This document shows, one piece after another, positions 1-9,531 of a stretch of DNA of 64,000 nucleotides. The notes beneath the pieces are model-generated. The model was not told the origin of the DNA, made no database searches, and was given only the letters and a program-made list of their open reading frames with translations. Both the position numbers and the translations under genes were made by a program. Source of the stretch: Sinomicrobium weinanense (GTDB lineage Bacteria; Bacteroidota; Bacteroidia; Flavobacteriales; Flavobacteriaceae); contig NZ_JAHKRR010000008.1 in assembly GCF_018863395.1 (NCBI RefSeq), positions 104,346 through 168,345 of the forward strand, in the 5' to 3' direction. How positions within the stretch are numbered: position 1 is the first letter of the stretch; the number at the start of each line of letters is the position of its first letter.

Positions 1-895
1 ACATGGCATTGCGGGCATATTGCTCATACTCCGGTGCAGGATACAATGCCTTCAGCCAGAAGGGGGCCATAAACCCCTCGGCGATATGTGCCCCGTGGTT
101 GGAGAAATAAGGTTTTTTAGCCTCAAGCCGTTTTGGTGCAAGGTCCTCGATATTCGTATCGGCCCGGTCGAGATCGGCATACAGTTTTTTTGCGAACTCC
201 GCGTAAGCCTTGTTTTCCGTGGTGCGGTACAACCATTCCAATATTTCGAAATACCCTACGCCATGGCCCGTACCGCCGTCCGTACCTGTGGCAAAAGGAT
301 TTTTTTTGCGGTATTTCTCCATGGTGAGCTGTACGGCCTTTTTTAAATGGTCGAGTACGCGCTTATCACCCGTAAATTCGTAATAAGCGGCAAGCGCCAC
401 CATAATCCGGCTCTGTGTCCATAACTCCCCGTTGGGCCCGGTAAAATTGTATCGGGTATGCGGTGTATCGCCTTTTTTATAAATGCCGATATACCCGGAA
501 GTATCTGTATTGTTTATGATCTCATTGACCCAGGCCTGCGCACTGTCGATATACTGCCTGTTTTCCGTGAGGTAAGCCATCCGGATAATGGCGTCTTTCC
601 AATAGCCTTCATGTTCACCGCTCCACCATTCCTTCCGGTTGTCGTATTTCCTGTCATTAAGCCGGTTCTGGTTGACAAACAGATTGTATGTCACGGTATT
701 GCTGATCTTGTCAAAGCTACCGATCAACCCCTGCCGCAGGTCCCTGTCCATCTGGTTTTTTATCCAGCCCATCGGTTTTATGGCTCCGACTCCTGCCAAA
801 CGGTAAGTGTACACACTTTTTTCCTGGGCCCGGGTATTCAGTGATACCCCGACCATCAATCCAATTAAAGCCGCTATTTTTAATTTCTTTCTCAT
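1..895 (-). CDS. GH127-like (DUF1680-type) glycoside hydrolase, partial
   Basis: The reading frame is open from an ATG at 895 down to the window edge, so the C-terminus is missing. It begins with a signal peptide (MRKKLKIAALIG... ending near NTRAQ), so the product is exported. Residues 89-110 contain WWSGEHEGYWKDAIIRMAYL, and further on come YIGIY and a GELWTQSRIMVALAAYYEFTG-like stretch. This pattern is typical of the six-hairpin (alpha/alpha) enzymes of the GH127/DUF1680 group, whose studied members are beta-L-arabinofuranosidases. It lies 73 bp downstream of the GH5 gene on the same strand and probably shares its transcript. The family call is from motif memory only; a related six-hairpin family (for example GH146 or an unsaturated-glycan hydrolase) is possible. 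Confidence 0.7.
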   Translation of the reverse strand, partial: MRKKLKIAALIGLMVGVSLNTRAQEKSVYTYRLAGVGAIKPMGWIKNQMDRDLRQGLIGSFDKISNTVTYNLFVNQNRLNDRKYDNRKEWWSGEHEGYWKDAIIRMAYLTENRQYIDSAQAWVNEIINNTDTSGYIGIYKKGDTPHTRYNFTGPNGELWTQSRIMVALAAYYEFTGDKRVLDHLKKAVQLTMEKYRKKNPFATGTDGGTGHGVGYFEILEWLYRTTENKAYAEFAKKLYADLDRADTNIEDLAPKRLEAKKPYFSNHGAHIAEGFMAPFWLKALYPAPEYEQYARNAM

Positions 896-968
896 AATTG
901 ATGTCCTTCAACTTTATTCTGCCGGTTTCACAACTATTCTTTTGATCTATATTCTTTTTTAACTCTCA

Positions 969-2411
969 TTATTGCGATACTCCCGGGTATAGGTCCAGGG
1001 TATAGTCTGTCCTGTCCCGGGGTAAACTTTTTATAACGATCTTTTGCAGACGATCATCCCAAAGGATGTCGGGGTAACTGCCTTCATCTTTCGGTTCTGT
1101 AATGAAAAACCTGTCCCCCTGTAACGGGTCATAAACAAAATCCCATTCCCCGTTATTAACCGACAGCCTAAACCCGTCGGGAAAGTGCCGGTTTGCCCCG
1201 ACAAAAACCTCAGTATCCCCTTTTGCTTTTTCGTAGGAAAAATTTATTTTCAGATGTCGTTTGGCAAACCGGTATTTAAAATGTGTCAACCTGCCCGCAA
1301 TCTTTGACGGAAATGGCCTTGCAATGATATCTGTTATGTATTTTCGCTCTGCGGTCCCTACGGCCACGCTATCCTGAAAAACAGCCCATGTAAATTTTCC
1401 CATATGATTGGTCCCTTTCCATCGCGACCCCAGGAACCAGGCTTTTATCATACCCATTCCCAGGGAATCTGTGATACGGGCCGTTTCCATATATGCATTT
1501 TCATACCTTTGCTGCTCACTGATATCCCGGTCTGTCTCATCATAGGTTGCGGAGCCCCATTCTCCCAAAAACAAGGGAGCATCAGATAAAGCCGCCTCAT
1601 TTTTGTACCGGCCAATAGTCGGTTTTATAGCTGAAAGGTCCAGCTGGTAAATATGGGGTGCAAACATGATCTTCGGTCTCCGGATATCTTCCTTCATTTC
1701 CCAGAACGGTATCTTTCGTTTAGCACGGTCCGGGTTCTTTTCCATAAGCATAGGTTGATACAGTGCCCATTTTGTAGTATCGATCTTCCGGAGGCTATCG
1801 ATCATACGCCGGTACAACGGCATCAAATACTTCCGTTGAACCTCGTCATAAGAACCTTCTGTATTTCCTTTATGAGGTTCATTGAGCAGGTCATAGCTAT
1901 ACACATAAGGTTCGTCCCGGTATCTCTTCCACAAACGCTGCCATCCCTGTATCACAACATCCTGCGTGTTGCCTTTATTGAGCCAGAGCCGGCCCCATAT
2001 TTCCTTTTCGTTAGACTTTCTCACCCTGTAAACCGTCAGTTTAAATCCCGTATATATCCCGAATGCTTTGCCGAGGGCGACCATTCTATCCAGTTCTTTG
2101 AGATATGTGCTGTCCAGGGAATATCCCGGCCACGCCCCCAGCCGGGCCATGTCTAACCGTATGACCTGGAAATTGGCTCCCATCCGTGCAGCTCTTAGAT
2201 AATCTTTTTCGGTATACGCGATTCTGCCCAGAAGGTCTTCCGTGTTCATCACAAAGCCCCGCGGTACAAACTGCCGGCCTTCGCCAGGTTCAAAATAAGT
2301 ATAACGAAGCGCTCCGGGCACTTTTTGTCCGTAAGCGTTCATCGTACAAAAAAGCACTATGAGGAAGATATCGGAGATTTGACCCATCTTTATTTTTAAT
2401 ATTTTATTCAT
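969..2411 (-). CDS. Glycoside hydrolase family 5 (cellulase-like) enzyme
   Basis: A 480-residue secreted TIM-barrel glycosidase. A signal peptide ends near residue 29 (NAYGQK). The acid/base is E178 in the motif DLLNEP, the nucleophile is E284 in FLGEWGSA, and H253 in APHIYQ is the usual active-site histidine of clan GH-A. A C-terminal beta-sandwich of about 90 residues (from about 385) resembles the domain seen after GH5 barrels in endoglycoceramidase-like members. The substrate cannot be read from sequence; neighbouring genes suggest a plant- or algal-type glycan. A second in-frame ATG (residue 9) is an alternative start. It lies 27 bp after the beta-helix lipoprotein gene, consistent with one transcription unit. 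Confidence 0.88.
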   Translation of the reverse strand: MNKILKIKMGQISDIFLIVLFCTMNAYGQKVPGALRYTYFEPGEGRQFVPRGFVMNTEDLLGRIAYTEKDYLRAARMGANFQVIRLDMARLGAWPGYSLDSTYLKELDRMVALGKAFGIYTGFKLTVYRVRKSNEKEIWGRLWLNKGNTQDVVIQGWQRLWKRYRDEPYVYSYDLLNEPHKGNTEGSYDEVQRKYLMPLYRRMIDSLRKIDTTKWALYQPMLMEKNPDRAKRKIPFWEMKEDIRRPKIMFAPHIYQLDLSAIKPTIGRYKNEAALSDAPLFLGEWGSATYDETDRDISEQQRYENAYMETARITDSLGMGMIKAWFLGSRWKGTNHMGKFTWAVFQDSVAVGTAERKYITDIIARPFPSKIAGRLTHFKYRFAKRHLKINFSYEKAKGDTEVFVGANRHFPDGFRLSVNNGEWDFVYDPLQGDRFFITEPKDEGSYPDILWDDRLQKIVIKSLPRDRTDYTLDLYPGVSQ

Positions 2412-2438
2412 AACCCGGAGCTTCGAAACACCATTTGA

Positions 2439-4196
2439 TTATGGCGCTATTTTTATGTTGTCAATATCTACGGTTCCCGATCCTTTTGACATATCTGCCC
2501 AAACCAGCTTCATCTTGTCGATGGTCCCGGTCCATGAGTTCTCTTTACTCAAGTCCAGGACGTATGTGGAGTATTCACTGCCATTGCTCACAATATTCAT
2601 ATCCTTACTATTGGAATTTGAATACTCATCTTCCAATTGATGAGCCCAATACACTTTTAATTTTCGTCCCGATGTATTGTTTCTGATCTTCATATAGATC
2701 TTAGGGTTCGAGGCGGCATCGATATTTAAACCGGTGTTCAATCCTTTATGGTGGGTATCATCGAGCGCAAATGCAGGGGGGCCATCATCTTTAGTCGTAT
2801 CCAGTTCAAGTTGTACGTACGTGTCATACCTGGTTATTGATACCACATCATTGTGCGAGCCTTCTGCCGGAATTCCGGATGTGCTTCCGTCGAACTTCCA
2901 TTCGTACGGGCCTGCATCGGTCACCTCCATATTATTGCTGAATGTAATATTGGGAGTGACATTGGGGCGTAAGAGATAAAAGCTAACGCCCGGCACCCTG
3001 GTGTAGGTATTTCCGCTAATGATGGTAGGCCCGTTCGGGTCTCTTAAGGGATCCGAGATCCAGATCTCACAGTCTTCGGGATGGTGGGCAGACTGGTTAT
3101 TGTGATGGAAGGTGTTGTTCAGTACATAATTGCGCTTGTTGTATTTTACCGGACCATTTTGATTTAGGGTATAGAAGAACATCATGGCCGGTCCGTCGCA
3201 ATGGTGCATATAACAATTGGACACCGTACATTCCACAACATGCCCCTCAAAGTCTATGGCTTCGCCGTCCGGGCCATTGGGAGCATTGCGGTGTACGTAA
3301 CCGACCTCTGTATTTTTTACTTCAAAATCACGGGTTCTTCTCAAAAGAATTGCACAGGAACCGTTCTCGGCTTCTCCCGTATAAATATCCAGTAATGTAC
3401 AATTGTCGATGTATCCGCCTTTGGTCCAGCGAGGGAGCATGGCTGTCTTGACGGTCGAGGTAATTTCACAATTTGCTATTTTCAGGTCCCATATCGGGTA
3501 AGTCTCAAAATCGATCTGTTTCAAGGTGTTAAAGTACATACAGTTCAAAAACACCTCACTTCCTGTGGATGTACAACCTTCAATTAAAATGTCCTTGATA
3601 TTGTATTCGAATGCCGTAGTCACATCCCTCTGATAATCCCCGGTGATCTTTACACAGGTACCTCCGCCGTTAAAATCACAGTTGCGTATGCGTACGTATT
3701 CCCTCCCGTTCCTGAACGGGTATATGAGGGTTATACCATTGCCGTTATCATCGATCTGGAGGTCTTCAATGACATATCCGGAAGAATTGGCTATAAAAAT
3801 TGCCGCATCCGAATTATCCTTAATCACAGGTTTGGGGCCGGACCCGTAGGCTGCAATGGTAACGGGATTTTCCGGTGTACCCTGTTTGCCGGATAACCGA
3901 ATGGATTCACCGGACCACTGGTCGCCGCGGTTTAACAGTATGGCATCTCCTTCACCGGTGATCATGCCGGCAGCTTTGGAGAGGGTCTTGAACGGTGTAG
4001 ATGCACTGAGCCCGTCATTGGAATCCGAGCCGCTCGTACTTACATAATAGGCGGTAGTCCCTTCGGGCAGGCTGGTAACCACCTGTTCTTCCCCGTTCAG
4101 GTTTTTATTGGCCTCGAAGGTCTTTTCTTCAGCACAACCCCATTGAAAAAGGATCAGCGTACATAAAATCAGGAAGGTGTTACATTTGGTTTTCAT
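2439..4196 (-). CDS. Right-handed beta-helix lipoprotein with C-terminal beta-sandwich
   Basis: A 585-residue lipoprotein. The signal ends in a lipobox at FQWGC, so it is anchored in a membrane, probably outer-surface exposed. Residues about 48-430 read as parallel beta-helix (pectate-lyase-like) coils: many short strands such as YVRIRNCDFNG, DLKIANCEIT and YVLNNTFHHN with regularly spaced N and G. The opening AYYVSTSGSDSNDG is typical of these proteins. Residues about 445-585 form a separate domain with a carbohydrate-binding-module look. It may be a polysaccharide lyase or glycosidase of an unassigned family; no catalytic residues could be identified. It sits between a sulfatase and GH5 on the same strand. 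Confidence 0.8.
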   Translation of the reverse strand: MKTKCNTFLILCTLILFQWGCAEEKTFEANKNLNGEEQVVTSLPEGTTAYYVSTSGSDSNDGLSASTPFKTLSKAAGMITGEGDAILLNRGDQWSGESIRLSGKQGTPENPVTIAAYGSGPKPVIKDNSDAAIFIANSSGYVIEDLQIDDNGNGITLIYPFRNGREYVRIRNCDFNGGGTCVKITGDYQRDVTTAFEYNIKDILIEGCTSTGSEVFLNCMYFNTLKQIDFETYPIWDLKIANCEITSTVKTAMLPRWTKGGYIDNCTLLDIYTGEAENGSCAILLRRTRDFEVKNTEVGYVHRNAPNGPDGEAIDFEGHVVECTVSNCYMHHCDGPAMMFFYTLNQNGPVKYNKRNYVLNNTFHHNNQSAHHPEDCEIWISDPLRDPNGPTIISGNTYTRVPGVSFYLLRPNVTPNITFSNNMEVTDAGPYEWKFDGSTSGIPAEGSHNDVVSITRYDTYVQLELDTTKDDGPPAFALDDTHHKGLNTGLNIDAASNPKIYMKIRNNTSGRKLKVYWAHQLEDEYSNSNSKDMNIVSNGSEYSTYVLDLSKENSWTGTIDKMKLVWADMSKGSGTVDIDNIKIAP

Positions 4197-4253
4197 AATT
4201 GTTTTGGTTTTGGTTATTGGTTTGGTTAATGCTAACTGATAATCATATAGGTT

Positions 4254-6062
4254 CTATTTTTTTGTTACATATACATAATAGGCACCGGACAGGCTGTTAT
4301 TATTCTCGTCGTCGAACCAGGTGTGCAATGCTACGGGGCCTTTTTTAAGGCGGGCGGTAAATTTGATGCCCTGGTCGGATGGCTCCACTTTTTTCCTGCC
4401 CCTGAATGTTCCGGCTTTACCTTTTAAATATATTTTTGCGTATGCTATGGGAAAGGATTTACCCGAGTCAACACTTTCCCGCAGTGTGGCTTCTGTTTCT
4501 TTGGCCCATCTTCTCAGTTCGAAAGTGTAGTTCCCGGCCTCGGCCACATCGAGAAGCCAATAGCTGTTTTTGGCATCTCCCCGGACCACATGTATCTGCC
4601 TGTCCATAAAGACGTCCATCCATTCACAGGAGGTTAGCATGGAAGGATTCTCCTCGGGCGATCCTATAATGACCCGCTGCGGTTTATTTACCACGTCTTT
4701 CGACTCTTCCCAGAATTTATCCAGATAAGCCTCCATTTGGCGTACTACTTCCGGGTGGCGGTCAATAACATTGTTTTGCTGAAGCGGATCTTCGGTCAGG
4801 TTGTATAATTCCCGCTGGTTCAACAACCGCCAATCTTTCCACAGCACGGCTGCACCGGACTTTTCAATAATGGACCTGGCATAAGGGGAAGGATAGTTAT
4901 AGAACGGCATTTGGCTGAAATTGATCCAAAGCGCCCTTTCGGGATCGACATCCTTTTCACCTTTTAATACCTCAGCCAGGCTAATACCATCAAAATCATT
5001 CGTTTCATCGGTTTGAATACCACACAGGTCCAAAAGGGTGGGAAGGATATCCTGCACCTGGGTTAACCCCTTGATATCACGCGGCGTTCCCAGCTTGCCC
5101 TCCGGCCATTTGATAAAGAACGGTACGCGGTGGCCTCCTTCGTATAACTGGACTTTCTTGCCCCGCATTCCGGCGTTGTAATATTTGGGGCCGAACGTAC
5201 TGCCATTATCCGTCAAAAAGATCAGGATGGTGTTTTTATCGAGCTTGTTTTTCTTGAGGAATTTCTGAAGGTCCCCTACATTCTGGTCAACATTCCGGAT
5301 CATGGCGAGATACCGGATAAGTTTGTTTTTGGTCTCCTCCTCCAGTGAAGCGAATTCCGAGTTTTCGATCGCCTGCTCCATTTCCCCGATATCCCCGGGT
5401 TTGGCATAGAAAGGCTGATGCGGGGTATTGGTAGGGAGGTACACAAAAAACGGTTTTTTGTCATCGGCAGACTTTTTCATAAAGTCCTTTGCACGATCAA
5501 AGAAAACATCGGTGCAATATCCCTTATATGCTTTTCTTACCCCATTGCGTATATAAACATCGTCGAAATAATCATTCCCCCAGTAATCGGGTACCGAGCC
5601 AATATGTGAAGAAGGGAACCACAGGGTCTCCCCGAACCCCCTGTCTTCGGGCCGGTAAGGGTAATTGTCTCCCAAATGCCATTTGCCAAATAGCCCCGTG
5701 TTGTAGTTACCTTCCTTAAAATAATCGGCCATGGTCCTGAGATCTTTCCTCAACAGCGTTCTGCCACTGCTCACATTGGACGCCCCGTTTTTCACCGCAT
5801 CAATTCCGGTCATCAACTGGCTCCTGGTAGGGGTGCACATGGGAGCAACATGAAAATCGGTAAACCTGATGCTTTCGCCGTGCAACTTGTCAAGCTGCGG
5901 GGTTTTCAGCACGGGGTTGCCATGTACGGACAGCTCACCATAGCCCTGATCGTCCGTCATAATAACGATGACGTTAGGCTTTTGATCTGCCTGGGCAAAA
6001 CAGGTCCCTGTCTGAATAAGAAGTAAGCCTGTTACGAGTAAAGAATGTAAGCTGAGTTTCAT
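4254..6062 (-). CDS. Sulfatase, arylsulfatase-A type, with C-terminal extension
   Basis: A 602-residue S1-family sulfatase with a signal peptide ending at FAQA. The N-terminal metal site NVIVIMTDDQGYGE (DD at 37-38) and the formylglycine signature C76-T-P-T-R80 followed by SQLMTG are intact. The cysteine must be oxidised to formylglycine by a maturase, which is not in this window. The alkaline-phosphatase-like core ends near residue 445, and about 150 more residues form a beta-rich domain (YTFELRRWA) seen in some Bacteroidota sulfatases. It should remove sulfate esters from a glycan or oligosaccharide in the periplasm. Upstream lies intergenic repeat copy A. Confidence 0.93.
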   Translation of the reverse strand: MKLSLHSLLVTGLLLIQTGTCFAQADQKPNVIVIMTDDQGYGELSVHGNPVLKTPQLDKLHGESIRFTDFHVAPMCTPTRSQLMTGIDAVKNGASNVSSGRTLLRKDLRTMADYFKEGNYNTGLFGKWHLGDNYPYRPEDRGFGETLWFPSSHIGSVPDYWGNDYFDDVYIRNGVRKAYKGYCTDVFFDRAKDFMKKSADDKKPFFVYLPTNTPHQPFYAKPGDIGEMEQAIENSEFASLEEETKNKLIRYLAMIRNVDQNVGDLQKFLKKNKLDKNTILIFLTDNGSTFGPKYYNAGMRGKKVQLYEGGHRVPFFIKWPEGKLGTPRDIKGLTQVQDILPTLLDLCGIQTDETNDFDGISLAEVLKGEKDVDPERALWINFSQMPFYNYPSPYARSIIEKSGAAVLWKDWRLLNQRELYNLTEDPLQQNNVIDRHPEVVRQMEAYLDKFWEESKDVVNKPQRVIIGSPEENPSMLTSCEWMDVFMDRQIHVVRGDAKNSYWLLDVAEAGNYTFELRRWAKETEATLRESVDSGKSFPIAYAKIYLKGKAGTFRGRKKVEPSDQGIKFTARLKKGPVALHTWFDDENNNSLSGAYYVYVTKK

Positions 6063-6091
6063 AATATATTTTGTTTAGTATAGCAGGTGGT

Positions 6092-6214
6092 AAAAAGATT
6101 GAGTGAGATTGAATTAGATTGAATCCCGACTTTGTCGGGAGATTGAAAACAGCTTTTAAAATCAATCTCCTTCAATCTTCCTGTGTAGCGGACCAATCTC
6201 CTATCAATCTTTTT
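6092..6214. repeat. Structured intergenic repeat, copy A
   Basis: A 123-bp imperfect palindrome between the sulfatase start and the transporter stop. The outer arms are AAAAAGATTGA and TCAATCTTTTT; inside are further AGATTGA and TCAATCT modules. A small hairpin CCCGAC-ttt-GTCGGG occurs at about 6124-6139 and a 27-bp core lies at 6141-6167. The same layout recurs at 8261, 12552 (opposite orientation), 14395 and, shortened, at 55042. Confidence 0.85.
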
Positions 6215-6265
6215 CGACTCAAACTAAATTTCATCACATACCCATTTTTTTAGTTTTTATATCAC

Positions 6266-7270
6266 TCATGAACCTCCCGAATAAATAATCAGTCCCAGTC
6301 CGATGATAAAACAGCAAAACATGGCAACGATCAGACCGGTCACTGACTTCGGGCTGTTCTTAAACTCCTTCCAGATCAACACACCCCACAGTGCAGCTAT
6401 CAGTGTAGCTCCCTGTCCCAGTCCATACGAAATGGCCGGCCCGGCCTTACCGGCAGCAATAAGATTGAACACATTGCCCAGGGCCCAGATACATCCGCCG
6501 AGGACACCGATACTGTGCCACCTGATCTTTCCTTTAAAATACTGGCTGTAAGCAATGGGCTTTCCTTCCAGTGGCCTTTTGAGCAAAATGCTGTTAAAAA
6601 CCACATTGCTGAGCAAGATGCCGACGGAAAAAACCACCACAGCGGTATAGGGTGTCATCATACCTGCCGTAGGTTCTTTAAAGTTCTCCAGGTCCATGCT
6701 GGATGCTACGAAACCGTAAAACATGGACATCAGCACACCGGCAATAACCGATACGATGATCCATTTTGATCCGGAGGACTGCTGCTTCGGTGAGGACCGG
6801 CGATAGGCTACGGCATTGAGGATAATTGCGAGCGTAACAAAAAGCACTCCCATAAACAAAAGCACAGGATCTCCCTTATCCATCAGGAAATAATTAAGCA
6901 CCACGCCCAGTACCAGGGCTATACCAATACCTATCGGGAAGGCTACGGCCATTCCCGCCCCGGCAATAGCAGCGGTAAGCAGTATATTGGCCAGGTTAAA
7001 CACCACTCCTCCCGCAATGGCACTGAGCATATTGGAGGTTTTTGCCTGTCTCAGGTCTTCTATAAAAGGCCTTCCTTCGGAGCCAAAACTCCCCAATGTC
7101 AGGGCGGCTGCCAGCGAAAAGAGAAAGATACCGATAACATAGTCCCAATAAAACAGTTCGAACCTCCAGGTTTTCTGAACCAGTTTTTGTGTATTGGCCC
7201 AGGAGCCCCAGCACAACATGGTGATGAAGCAAAAAATGACGGCCGTAAGGTAGTTTTCAACAATGAACAT
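6266..7270 (-). CDS. GRP-family sugar transporter (ribose/glucose uptake type)
   Basis: A 334-residue protein with about ten membrane helices and no signal peptide. The opening (AVIFCFITMLCWGSWANTQKL) and the internal MAVAFPIGIGIALVLGVVLNY match the glucose/ribose porter family of drug/metabolite-type carriers. Its start is only 12 bp after the ribokinase stop, and a nucleoside hydrolase lies upstream on the same strand, so ribose released in the periplasm is the most likely cargo. Related carriers take rhamnose or glucose, and the specificity is inferred from neighbours only. Confidence 0.85.
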   Translation of the reverse strand: MFIVENYLTAVIFCFITMLCWGSWANTQKLVQKTWRFELFYWDYVIGIFLFSLAAALTLGSFGSEGRPFIEDLRQAKTSNMLSAIAGGVVFNLANILLTAAIAGAGMAVAFPIGIGIALVLGVVLNYFLMDKGDPVLLFMGVLFVTLAIILNAVAYRRSSPKQQSSGSKWIIVSVIAGVLMSMFYGFVASSMDLENFKEPTAGMMTPYTAVVVFSVGILLSNVVFNSILLKRPLEGKPIAYSQYFKGKIRWHSIGVLGGCIWALGNVFNLIAAGKAGPAISYGLGQGATLIAALWGVLIWKEFKNSPKSVTGLIVAMFCCFIIGLGLIIYSGGS

Positions 7271-7282
7271 AGTATGCAGTGA

Positions 7283-8215
7283 TTATGAGTTCTCGATCAA
7301 ACTGTTTTTGGAAATGAAAGCCTCGACCTGATGCCTGTCCGGAATAGAAGGCTGGGCTCCCATTTTAGTGACAGATATAGCAGCAGCGGCCATTGAAAAT
7401 CTCAAAGCCTCCTCCCATTCCATTTTGCGGCTGAGCGCGGCGGCCAGTGCACCGCAAAACGTATCCCCCGCCGCTGTGGAATCTACCGGTTTTACTTTAT
7501 AAGCAGGCAGATGCACGATTTCTTTGGTCTTTGTTCCATACAACAATCCGTTTTCGCCTAAAGTGAGGATAACCTGTTCGGCTCCTTTTTCCAATAAATG
7601 CCGGATCGCCTCTTCGGGGTCTTTCCGTACATTTATACCACTGATGGTCTCAGCTTCTGTTTCGTTTACTATTAAAATATCCACCAGTTCCAGCAATTCC
7701 TGCGGTATGGCCTTGGCAGGGGCAGCATTTAACACCACCTTTTTATTGTTATCCCTTGCTTTCCGGCCTATTTCCAGGTTCGTCAGGACAGGGATCTCCA
7801 ACTGCATCAGCACGATATCTGATTTTTTTATGGTTTCCTCCAGTGTGGTGAGGTTTTCCGGCAACAGGTCTTCATTGGCTCCGGCTATGATCACGATATT
7901 GTTTTCCCCATTCCGGTCTACGGTGATCAACGCTACTCCGGTCGGTTTATCTTCGGAAAGCATCATATAGGAAACATCGAGCCCTTCGGATTGATAATTC
8001 TGTTTTATGGCCATTCCGTTTTCGTCTTCCCCTATACAGGAAATAAACAACACATCTGTTCCGGCCCTTTTTGCAGCTATGGCCTGGTTTCCTCCCTTAC
8101 CTCCCATCATCTGTAAAAACGAATTCCCCGTTATCGTTTCCCCGGGCCGCGGAAAATCATCTACGGTAACAATAAGGTCCCTGTTTGAGCTTCCTATTAC
8201 TAATACTTTCTCCAT
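7283..8215 (-). CDS. rbsK: Ribokinase
   Basis: A 310-residue cytoplasmic PfkB-family kinase that should phosphorylate D-ribose to ribose 5-phosphate. It has the N-terminal NRDLIVTVDDFPRPGET, the substrate-site GGKGGNQA at 38-45, and the C-terminal PfkB signature DSTAAGDTFCGAL, which contains the catalytic aspartate. Length matches known ribokinases. The gene is directly followed by a GRP-type transporter and preceded, across a 264-bp gap carrying repeat copy B, by a secreted nucleoside hydrolase. The set reads as a ribonucleoside or ribose salvage module. Confidence 0.93.
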   Translation of the reverse strand: MEKVLVIGSSNRDLIVTVDDFPRPGETITGNSFLQMMGGKGGNQAIAAKRAGTDVLFISCIGEDENGMAIKQNYQSEGLDVSYMMLSEDKPTGVALITVDRNGENNIVIIAGANEDLLPENLTTLEETIKKSDIVLMQLEIPVLTNLEIGRKARDNNKKVVLNAAPAKAIPQELLELVDILIVNETEAETISGINVRKDPEEAIRHLLEKGAEQVILTLGENGLLYGTKTKEIVHLPAYKVKPVDSTAAGDTFCGALAAALSRKMEWEEALRFSMAAAAISVTKMGAQPSIPDRHQVEAFISKNSLIENS

Positions 8216-8260
8216 TTATATTTATTTGTTTGGCAGACAGCAAAATTCCTTTGGACGGGG

Positions 8261-8399
8261 TTGAGAGGATTGAACGAGATTGAATCAGATTGAAGTAGAT
8301 TGAATCCCGACTTCGCCGGGAGATTGATTTTAAAAGCTGTTTTCAATCTCCTTCAATCTTCCCGTATAGCGGGACCAATCCCCTATCAATCTTTCAATC
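8261..8399. repeat. Structured intergenic repeat, copy B (core inverted relative to A)
   Basis: Same family as copy A: four leading GATTGA modules, the hairpin CCCGACTTCGCCGGG (the CCCG arm pairs with CGGG), a 27-bp core at 8322-8348, trailing TCAATCT modules and a second hairpin CCCGTATAGCGGG. The 27-bp core is the exact reverse complement of the core of copy A at 6141-6167, while the flanking parts stay in the same orientation. It fills the gap between ribokinase and nucleoside hydrolase. Confidence 0.88.
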
Positions 8400-8478
8400 G
8401 GTCAGGATAAGACCGGGCTCTCAACAGCCTGTCCCAAAAGCCGTTTTGCCGTGCGCAATAAGTTTATTTAAGTTCATT

Positions 8479-9531
8479 TTATTTCGGTTTGTGCATCATC
8501 AGGGCTTCGATCTCCCTGGTCAGCGCACCTACTTCCATTTCCCTGACCAGGCGGATATGCGGGCCTTCCGGGTCATCTTCCCAGGTGCTTATCCCGTCTT
8601 CCGAGGCTGTGAACTTCCCTCTCAGGGCGGAATAATACGGTGCGAAACCCCTTGCAGCGGCAAGTACGGCTGTTTGATCCCAGCTGGGCCTGCCTTTCCT
8701 GTCAACAGACCGTTTTGATATCCCTTCCCTGTATGGAATGGTAATGGGGGTCTCTTCTCCCGAACTTATCAATTCCATTCCCGTAATAACATCTTTCCCT
8801 ATTTCAAACCCGCTGAAAATGACCGGGGTCGGCCAGTGACTGATAGCATAGTGTGATGCCTCCCGATCCTTTCTTACATTTGCTTCTTTCCCCGTCTCAA
8901 AATTACCCGCCATGGCCACCCACTTTTTCACTTTTTTCTTTACCAGTTCCATTCCGTTCATGTCTGATATTGAATCCGGGGGTGATTGCAGTAAATTTTT
9001 CATGTTCGTTAAATAGCCTACAGTGACGATCGTAACCGATGTATCGGGTTGGTTGCGGAGCAGGGAACGATAAACCTGCACCGCTCCGGGGACATCGTCA
9101 TTGCTTTTTATCGTGTGCGGAAAATTGGCCACCAGGGTATCGGGCCAGCGCAGGTTCCGGGAATCCCGGCTTGTTCCTGATATCTTTGGTGCTCCTATCG
9201 GTAAATCCGGCCTGCCGTAATAGGTATTGATAACCTCAATTGTCGGTGCCACCAGAGGGCTTTGGTTGGAAGCGATGGTCCCAAGGATCCGGACCTCTCC
9301 CTTATCTGCCAGTGCATGCAGCATAGCCATGGCCCCGACATCGTCATAATCGCCACTGATATCGGTATCCATGATTACCGGGACAGCTTCCGGTTTTGTA
9401 TCAGCATTCTGCTCCTCCCTGTTCCCGGCCTTTTTTGAATTTGACTGACAGGAACAGCATGTCCAGCCGATAACACTCAACAACAAGAAAGGTAACAGGA
9501 TTGAAAAAATTTTTCTCATTTTCTTTATCAA
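8479..9531 (-). CDS. Nucleoside hydrolase-like lipoprotein
   Basis: A 350-residue inosine/uridine-preferring nucleoside hydrolase family protein. The calcium-binding aspartate cluster is present as D55-T-D57 with D61, D63 and D64 (MDTDISGDYDD), followed by GAMAMLHALAD. The N-terminus is hydrophobic and ends in a cysteine-rich TCCSC, so it is probably a lipoprotein (C28 or a neighbour as the lipid site) acting in the periplasm. It would split ribonucleosides into base and ribose. Ribokinase and a sugar carrier follow on the same strand, and a LacI regulator is divergent. The cluster differs from the classic DTDPGIDD form, as is common in secreted members, so activity on other ribosides is possible. 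Confidence 0.87.
   Translation of the reverse strand: MIKKMRKIFSILLPFLLLSVIGWTCCSCQSNSKKAGNREEQNADTKPEAVPVIMDTDISGDYDDVGAMAMLHALADKGEVRILGTIASNQSPLVAPTIEVINTYYGRPDLPIGAPKISGTSRDSRNLRWPDTLVANFPHTIKSNDDVPGAVQVYRSLLRNQPDTSVTIVTVGYLTNMKNLLQSPPDSISDMNGMELVKKKVKKWVAMAGNFETGKEANVRKDREASHYAISHWPTPVIFSGFEIGKDVITGMELISSGEETPITIPYREGISKRSVDRKGRPSWDQTAVLAAARGFAPYYSALRGKFTASEDGISTWEDDPEGPHIRLVREMEVGALTREIEALMMHKPK

Noticed and set aside
20..844. Plus-strand frames at the left edge
   Set aside because: They are antisense to the partial GH127-like gene, which has a signal peptide and family motifs.
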